A stretch of DNA of 64,000 nt. Origin: Saccharum officinarum. Its lineage: Eukaryota > Streptophyta > Magnoliopsida > Poales > Poaceae. The stretch covers positions 21,367,511-21,431,510 of the forward strand of contig CM036159.1 of the NCBI GenBank assembly GCA_020631735.1, in the 5' to 3' direction. Position 1 is the first letter of the stretch; every line of letters starts with the position of its first letter. The notes under the pieces were generated by a model. The model was not told the origin of the DNA. It saw nothing but the letters and a program-made list of their open reading frames with translations, and made no database searches. This document shows positions 57,501-64,000 of the stretch, piece by piece. A program made the position numbers and the translations under genes.

Positions 57501-60500
57501 GTGCAGCTCTGAGCCTTACTCAGATGTTTATGAAAACTTATATTATTACATAGCTCAAGCCGAAGATATTAGCGCCACCGACAAGCATGCAGGTTTTGTT
57601 TTGAAAAAGGAAGGAGAAGAATTCATTGAACAGAGTGCCAATATTTTCAAGTATGATTTGTTGTACAATCCGTTGCGGTTTGAAAGCTGGCAGAAGCTTT
57701 CCAATCTTTATGACGAGGTGGTATCTTTTTACCTCTACCAATTAATTGGATCTGTTTTCTTATATCAATCAATTCTGATGCATAACCAGTGTTTTTATGA
57801 CAGGAAGTTGATCTGTTGCTGAATGATGGTAGTAAACATATAAGCATCTTGGATTGGCGAACAAACACAGATTTAATCAGAAGGGTTGAGATGGGTCGTC
57901 GACATAGTCGACGCTGCTTATTGATGAGTTCACTACTGGCCAAAACTGCTCCTGACCAGGTGAATTCCTCTAGTCTTCTATGTATCATGCATTCATGCTG
58001 CCTTTTCCTGCCAATGAATTAGTTACCTTTCATTATTCTTGAACTTGCTTATTGATTGGATGGCATCTAAACTCATTCTCATCCAGAGTGAAGCACATGA
58101 ACTGTTGGCTCTAGTGTACTATGATGGCCTCCAAAATGTGGTACCTTTTTATGATCAAAGAGCTACTTTGCCAGTGAAGGATTCATCATGGGAGACATTT
58201 TGTAAAAATTCTATGAAGCACTTTGAGAAGGCTTTTGAAATCAAGTAATCATACACTCCTAATCTGTTTTCATGTTGTTTGTTGTTTTTTCAGACATGGG
58301 ATGATATCATACTTCTTTACTTGCAGGGAGCAGTGGCTTCATGCGTTTTACCTTGGGAAACTGTGTGAGAAACTGGGGCATTCCTTTTCTAAGGCATTTT
58401 CATACTACAACAAAGCCATGATGCTGAATCCAACTGCAGTCGACCCTGTTTACAGGATTCATGCATCACGCTTGAAGCTACTTTACACTCAAGGGAAACA
58501 GAATCTTGAAGCTATACAGGTTTGTCTAGATGTATCTGACCAGTTTTTTGAGAGTTATTTTTTCTTGCAAAATTAATACTGAAGCTTCGTCGAGTGGTTT
58601 TCAGTCTACTCTTGTTTAATGAATTGTTTCGCTACCAAAGCCTTGAGGACTTATAACCAAATGGGCTGAATTGTCTATGCCAATCTAGAAACTTTATCTG
58701 GTTCTTGTGATTGATTCTCACTAAAAAAGTCTAGTTTGAAGCATTGAGTGAGGTGACCTGAGTAACATCCATATCCTAGCTCCTAGCCATGATTTGTACC
58801 TGAAAAAACAGCAGGGAAAGGCCCCACTGTTAGGATTTTATTAAAGCAAAAAGAACCAACTGTACAACAGAAACAGAACAAAAAAACAGCAACAAAGAAG
58901 GAAACAGGTAGCCTGATGCAGGCTGGGCCAAACTATGTACAATGCTCTAACCATGATTTGTGATTCCATAGGAATCAGGTTGTTGCTGTGGCCTACTGCC
59001 CACAACTGACCTGGCCTGGCTTTTCATGAACTTGGCATGTTATATTATGGCAGAGAAGAAGGAAAATATGTCAATCACTTGCCTTCTCTTCTTCCTTGAC
59101 AGTGAAAGATGCAGTGTGAGTTTTTTTTTTTTAAAAAATGCCTTGGGTTTAACGATAGCTGTCAGTACAGTATGGGCATGTGTTGGTGCCATTGTAAAAA
59201 TATAACTCAGCTTTGGTTAAACTTTCATAGGATATTTGTGTTGCAATACCTTTTTTAAGCCTACTCAGAGAGCCACACAGTTCTGCATCATTTAATTATG
59301 GTGATGACTGATGACCACATCAAAACGCATCAGATCGCAAAGGAGATATCTGTTTTTTTTAACTCATTAAAAATGAAAGTAATTGTGAATCGTAAAGGGG
59401 GGTCATGGCTCATGTCAGCTTACGTGAAGTTCTGCCCTTGCCCCTTGGTGGTAACTCCAGCGCTACTCTTTTTCATCTTGTTTATAGATTATGACTATTG
59501 CTTTGAGGTTTTCCTTAATCATATCCACCCATCTGTTTGATATTTTTTAGCAATGATACCCAGCTCTCCTATGTGTTTGAGAAAAAAATTTATACTTGTA
59601 TCATTATGATATAGTTCTTTAGTAGACAATTTTATGCTAACTTTGTTGAGTGTTTGCTTTATAGGTTGTTGCTGACTACACATATAACCAGTCAACAAAA
59701 GAAAATGTCTTGAGCATGTTGGGGTCAACGACTAATGTTTTGCAGTCTTCTTCTGATAAAACATCTGCTTTAGATACTAAAGAGGAAACTAAGTTTGTTG
59801 AGCCTGATATACTGGATAAAGTGTGGCACATCCTTTATGATGATTGTCTGTATGCTCTTGGTACTTGTGTGGAAGGGGAACTCAAGCATTTCCACAAGGC
59901 GAGATACAAGCTTGCACAAGGATTGTATAGGAGAGGTGAAGCAGGGGACCTGGAGCGGGCTAAGGAAGAGCTCTCGTTCTGTTTCAAATCTTCTCGGTCT
60001 TCCTTTACAATAAACATGTGGGAGATTGATGGCACTGTTAGAAAAGGAAGGTAAAGTTCAATTTCTGTGTCTTATGTAATATTTTTTTATTGATATATAG
60101 AAGTACATTTGATGTTAATCTGTTGTTCTCATAGAAAAAAATATAAATTCTTTGATGTACAATAACCAATGGTGGGTTAAAGTTCAAACAGTTTTACTAT
60201 ATGTATTCTGGGAGGTTATTCATTTCAGCCTGGAGATAGTATAAGATTAATAACTTACCTGGAAATTTTGGTGCATCTAGGAGGAAAAATCCAAATGTGG
60301 GTGGATCCAGAAAGAATCTGGAGGTCAGTTTGTCAGAAAGTTCACGAAAATTCATCACATGCATCAGGAAGTATATGATACTCTATTTAAACCTGCTGGA
60401 GAAGAATAGGGACCTGTGGACTCTTGAGAAGGCTTATACCTATCTGCGAACAGATAAGAGGGTACCTCCCAACTACAGAATAACTATGCCAGGCTATATA

Positions 60501-61985
60501 TTTTATCTGCACATTAAACAACTTTTTTTTCCTTTCTCTTCTGTAGTTTGCATTGTGTTTGGGTGATATCATTCCTGTTGGTCTTGGGAAGTACCTTCAA
60601 GTTCTAACGGCTGCAATTCATGATCCTGAGATTCGTCGAGCTTCTGGTGATGCTTCCGTTGAGCAACTACTTGAGAAAATGTTCACTGTATTCATAGATC
60701 ATGCAAACATGTGGGCTGATATAAGCACTATACCAGAGGTGAACAGTCCAGAATTATCAGAAACCAATCTTTACAGGTAAATTACTCAATCGTAGTGCCA
60801 TAAATCATTCATAAGCTGCATAGTTTTCAAATAGCACTTCTTTGTGGCAGTAATATCCATCAGTACATACATTTGCTCGAGAGTGATGTACGACTAGATG
60901 TTCTAGAAGGACTAAACGAGAAGATAAGAAAGAGATTCAAGACACCGAAATTATCAAATAGCAACTTTGCTAAGATATGCAAGCATGCTTCTCTGGCATG
61001 GTGCCGGTGTATTATCATCAAACTGGCCTCAATCACTCCACTGCCTGAATCCACGGATGCAACCATTCAGCCTGCTCCATTATCCAACGGGCTTCTACTC
61101 TATGTTGACTTGCAACCTGATGAGCTTCTTATCTCATCCCCTGATGGGCCTGCTCAATTCAAAGGCCTTGACATGAACTGGTTTGAGACACTTAACAGAA
61201 TTAAAAACATCCCGGTGAAGCAAACATCCGAAGATAACTTGGAGACTGCTGTTACGTTAATGAAGAGCACTTATAACTTTTATCGGGAGAGCTCTTGTGG
61301 AACATTTCCCTCAGGTATCAATCTCTACACGGTAACACCATCGCAGGCGCCTATTGAAGGGCTACCACAAACCGCTGCTGTAGTTGAGACTCTCGACTTA
61401 AGTATTCCAAGAAAGCTCCTTCTGTGGGTATATACCCTGGTTCATGGTCGTTACTCCAATATATCCTCCGTTGTAAAGTATTGTGACGAGATGAAGGTAT
61501 GATGTGCATTTGTTGTGATGAGAGGTTTGCTCCATGTGACGTTTTCTCCATCCTTATAGTCAATTTCCCCTTTTTTTCTGGTTGCAGTTAAGAAGTAAAA
61601 GAGGAACCTCAGCTGCGTCTGCTTCATCACAAGTTGTGCAATCAGTGTCACACAGTACTGTTTCTTCCCAAGGCTTTTCAGACACGCCCTGACATCTAGT
61701 TGTGCTTAACATAGCTACCCTTCAGGTTCACCCTGATATCTTTGTTTTTTTTTTCTTACAGTTGTATCTAAAGAAAAGAGCTCCCAAGTTGAACCCGCTG
61801 AAGCAGCACAAAATCCTTCTGATCTAGCTGCAGCTTGCGCTCATGCACACCAAGAAGTGGGTGGTGCTAGCGCCTCGCAAAGTGCCATTGAGGCCCAGAA
61901 AGCCACTGCTGCGGCATCTCAGCTCGCACGCAGTGGTTCATCAAGGGCAATGGAAAATGCACAGGACAGTGGGGAGAAGAAGTAA
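49230..61985 (+). CDS. CABIN1: CABIN1-like protein, predicted HIR histone chaperone complex subunit (TPR protein)
   Basis: Twenty-one coding exons join in frame, about 1921 residues: 49230-49232 (ATG only), 49338-49412, 51338-51457, 51592-51632, 52222-52433, 52550-54486, 55589-55813, 56265-56412, 56536-56652, 56866-57065, 57175-57410, 57507-57717, 57804-57959, 58087-58244, 58327-58519, 59665-60050, 60281-60461, 60547-60776, 60851-61496, 61588-61654, 61762-61985. The start [20 protein letters not shown] and the [23 protein letters not shown] helices are typical of plant calcineurin-binding-protein-like CABIN1. TPR-like units lie at about residues 80-150 ([20 protein letters not shown]) and in exon 15 ([19 protein letters not shown]). 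Exon 6 (645 codons) is Ser/acidic-rich; exon 9 has DDEEES. Plant CABIN1 works with HIRA and UBN to deposit histone H3.3 in the nucleus. One intron uses a GC donor. The last two exons are the least certain. Confidence 0.92.
50377..50665. repeat. Minisatellite in intron 2 of the CABIN1-like gene, unit about 79 bp, four copies
   Basis: Each unit contains acaaaacagttcttgttggg, aacctcagatctct, gaacaaatgt and ctgactaaaattgtgcttg. The copies start near 50380, 50458, 50536 and 50617 and differ by a few bases. Confidence 0.85.
51458..51591 (+). other. GC-AG intron containing a (TA) microsatellite
   Basis: Exon 3 ends AACATTCAG and the intron starts gcaatgcc; the next exon starts after ctcaacag with GTTGATAAC. 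No GT donor nearby keeps the frame with the following conserved-looking exon. About 76 of its 134 bases (51470-51545) are an uninterrupted TA run. Without splicing the frame would read through into Tyr-Ile repeats. Confidence 0.7.
54900..55400. repeat. Possible retroelement fragment in intron 6 of the CABIN1-like gene
   Basis: Sequence differs in character from the rest of the intron (ggtgaggcgaattcaccctc near 54916, agcatccaccacaacctgta near 55183). It looks like a fragment of an LTR element end, but no borders or domains were found. Confidence 0.3.
55858..55960 (-). mobile_element. Very short LINE 3' end in intron 7 of the CABIN1-like gene
   Basis: A T run followed by tctcaaacatgcaggagagc and tatgcatctttatattata is the same 3' terminus as the LINEs at 2331 and 63393. 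Only about 100 bp are left, an extreme 5' truncation. Confidence 0.7.
58810..58950 (-). repeat. Probable retroposon 3' end in intron 15 of the CABIN1-like gene
   Basis: ccccactgttaggattttat followed by taaagcaaaaagaacc and A-rich sequence resembles a reversed LINE 3' end (tttattaaa motif). Type not proven. Confidence 0.35.
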
Positions 61986-62803
61986 CGAGGCAGAGCTTGT
62001 TTCGACAGCATATGCTATGCTACATCGTATGGATGCATATGATCCCTCCAGACGATTCTCAGATCTTAGCTCCGTACATGACTCCGTGTGGAAATTGCTG
62101 CCGCGGCCATCTTTTAACAAATACAGGTCGTATGTACACCGTGGTTTATAATTAGTGTTTCCTAAGTGTATTTGTAGAATATAGAGCTGTGGAGGTTGAG
62201 CGATACCTATAAGGTGTTACAAATGCCTAATGCTAATCCTGATTTTGTGGCTGATGCTAAAAATCTGTGGACTATTTACTAACATAGACTGAACTTTCCC
62301 TCATTTGGGCCTAACAAATACAGTAGCAGAGGAAGAGTTTCAGATTCAGTCTTAGCTCTCATGGATTAGCAAGCACTAGATATTCTGTACTCAAGTAAAT
62401 TGCAAGGTAGCACTGAAAATTTGGTGGACCCTGGGTCTAATACTCTAAGCACAGTCCAGTGCGACCCTACATAGATGCAGGATGCGTGGCGCATGTTTGA
62501 ACAACGGGGTGATGCAGGACCCACCACGTATATATGGATTATTTGCATGCACGAACACCATCACCTTGCAGGCTTCTTTTTTTTTCTTTTTTCTTTTTTT
62601 TACAGTTGGTTATATATTATTTCATACAACCCATGTGATGAAGTTACTCAAGTTGCTTCTTTTAGCACTAATTGCCTTGCACATCGTGGCTTTACTCAAG
62701 TTGTGATTTATAGTTATTCACACGGCACGATATTGCTGGACTATGTCCCTGCGATTGTACTATTCTAGACATTGATGCCTGCGCTTCACTGCAGGTGATG
62801 TAA
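61986..62803 (+). other. 3' UTR and downstream flank of the CABIN1-like gene
   Basis: The frame 61843-62151 overlaps the last exon in another frame and is not a gene. No other coding feature. T-rich run at 62577-62600. Confidence 0.5.
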
Positions 62804-63236
62804 GGCTATCCGCACTCATGGACCTCTATATTCATCCTTTATACGTCTTAGTCAGCAAGATTCTCTCCTCTATACTCAATTCTCTCGCACCCATCCATCC
62901 TCTATATCATCCTCTATCCACTGTGGGATCCACTTGTCACTTTATCTAAATATATCCATGTGTGATCTAGTTTTGAAGGATTTATTGAGACGAATTTAAT
63001 GGTGCAATCGAAATTTAATTTGGATTTTTGGTTTGTGAGTTATAGCATTTTTTTCCTTTGTTTAGCTAGTGGGGCCCGCCACTGCCCACTATAGAGTAAG
63101 CACTGTACCACTCTAAATATAGAGTAAGAGAAAAGATAGAGTATCATTTTAGAGTACCCAGTGCAGCAGTTTTTACTTTATATTCATACTCTAAAGCTTT
63201 AGAGTATCCCTTTAGAGTACCCACTGCGGGTAGTCT
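62804..63236. repeat. MITE-like element with ggctatccgcact / agtgggtagtc-type ends
   Basis: The left end ggctatccgcactcatgg and right end gtacccactgcgggtagtc are imperfect inverted repeats, with TAA on both sides (taaggcta, gtctaagg). The interior repeats tttagagtaccca and tagagtaagag motifs. A Tourist-type assignment is likely from the TAA flanks. Confidence 0.6.
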
Positions 63237-63392
63237 AAGGTCCAAATGGCCCCAAGAAGGGGAGGGGTTGTAAAAATTTAATTCGTGACAAACTTTAGCT
63301 TAAGTAAATCTATCACACCCCACTTGTGTTTCTTGCCTAAGGACTAAGATTTACACTAACATCAACTCCTCACGACCATCACACTAAATATG

Positions 63393-64000
63393 TGTTTTTT
63401 TCTCGAAAATGCAGGAGAGCTACGCTTCATTATATTAAGAAGATAATAAAAAGGGGTAAGAACCCATACAACACAACACACTCTACAACTGCTACTGTTG
63501 CTACTGCTAGGAAACTAACGCGCCCGTGATAGAGAAGACACGACCACAATAGACAGGGCGCTAATCACCCGGAGCGAGGGCATCCAAGAGAGATAATCCT
63601 CGAGCCCCCGCCAAAGACCACGACCTTCTGTCATCTTTCGCTACAGCAAGAGCGCCTGTAACACTTGGGGCTACACCATCAAAAACACATCTGGTGTGGT
63701 GTGTCGGTCCAAGCTCCCAGGATTATGAGAGAGTTGATTCCTATTCTTACCGAGTCACTAGCAGCATTGCTCACTCTCTCCCACCACGAGTGAAAGGATG
63801 TTTCTGTGGACTGCAGGGAAAAAGCTTGGAGCCCAATCCGAGAAATGAAGTGGAACCAAAATTCTCTTGCAAAGACACACTGGACTAAGAGGTGATCAAT
63901 AGTTTCTGCAGCCTGATCACACAAAGGGCAGTGCTCAGGATGAGGGAGCCCACGGCGTGCAAGGCGATCTGCTGTCCAACATCGGTTGTGAGCCACCAAC
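63393..64000 (-). mobile_element. LINE (L1-type) 3' part, continuing past the right edge
   Basis: The 3' end lies at a T run followed by tctcgaaaatgcaggagagc (63400s), as in the LINE at 2331. The minus strand from 63999 encodes the zf-RVT domain (VAHNRCWTADRLARRGLPHP, CPLCDQAAETIDHLLVQC) and the following helical region with WFHFISRIGLQ and SLIILGAW. The frame then shifts, so this is a pseudogene. It is the same family as the 2331-3590 copy. Confidence 0.85.

Noticed and set aside
61843..62151. 102-codon frame over the end of the CABIN1-like gene
   Set aside because: It overlaps the last exon in another frame; the exon frame joins the upstream coding sequence.
1..64000. tRNA, rRNA or snoRNA genes
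   Set aside because: No cloverleaf or conserved rRNA segment was seen by eye; only the SINE at 47070 has tRNA-like promoter boxes. A covariance-model scan would be decisive.

Overview
The window is a piece of a grass nuclear genome. Dense nested LTR retrotransposons, LINE fragments with reverse-transcriptase zinc-binding domains, Stowaway-, Tourist- and hAT-type MITEs, a gene-capturing Mutator-like element, a grass-type SINE, GC-rich first exons and GT-AG introns all fit Poaceae. The mix resembles Andropogoneae (sorghum, Miscanthus, sugarcane, maize group), but that is an inference. There is no operon, rRNA, tRNA or CRISPR content.

Layout. Positions 1-1141 hold the 3' end of a SpoU/TrmH-type RNA methyltransferase gene (+). 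From 1.1 to 8.3 kb is intergenic DNA with a reverse-oriented LINE fragment (2.33-3.59 kb) and several MITEs. From about 8.35 to 20.02 kb is one degraded Copia retrotransposon of Sirevirus type. Its pol region is split by two reverse-oriented LTR insertions, 9963-13031 and 14265-16446, each with a perfect 5-bp target duplication. The first of these is itself split by a third LTR (11136-12621). From 20.0 to 24.6 kb is repeat-derived, gene-free sequence. From 24612 to 29427 lies a 5'-truncated LINE with a 13-bp target duplication, interrupted by a fourth LTR (26218-28550). From 29.4 to 33.7 kb no gene is recognised.

The gene-rich part starts at 34.4 kb. It contains: a class-I glutamine-amidotransferase / gamma-glutamyl-peptidase-like gene (34496-38667, +, 3 exons, first intron holding three MITEs and a 25-C tract); LINE debris; a Mutator-like element of 2.1 kb with a captured, broken transporter-like fragment and a nested hAT MITE (42307-44395); a twin-CX9C CHCH-domain mitochondrial protein gene (47731-44691, -, 5 exons); three adjacent MITEs in the interval between that gene and its divergent neighbour; and a CABIN1-like gene (49230-61985, +, 21 coding exons, about 1921 residues), predicted to be a subunit of the HIR histone H3.3 chaperone complex. 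A MITE and another reverse-oriented LINE fragment close the window.

The host genes have unrelated roles (RNA methylation, gamma-glutamyl peptide/glutathione-conjugate metabolism, mitochondrial intermembrane-space biology, chromatin assembly), so no pathway cluster is claimed. The strongest non-genic signals are the nested LTRs with exact target duplications, the CpG-rich half-palindrome arrays that look homogenised within each LTR, and a 14-16 bp motif conserved across five divergent LTR copies. I did not find convincing evidence of a wholly new biological system. Exon borders were derived by hand from splice signals and reading-frame continuity and could be off by a base in places.
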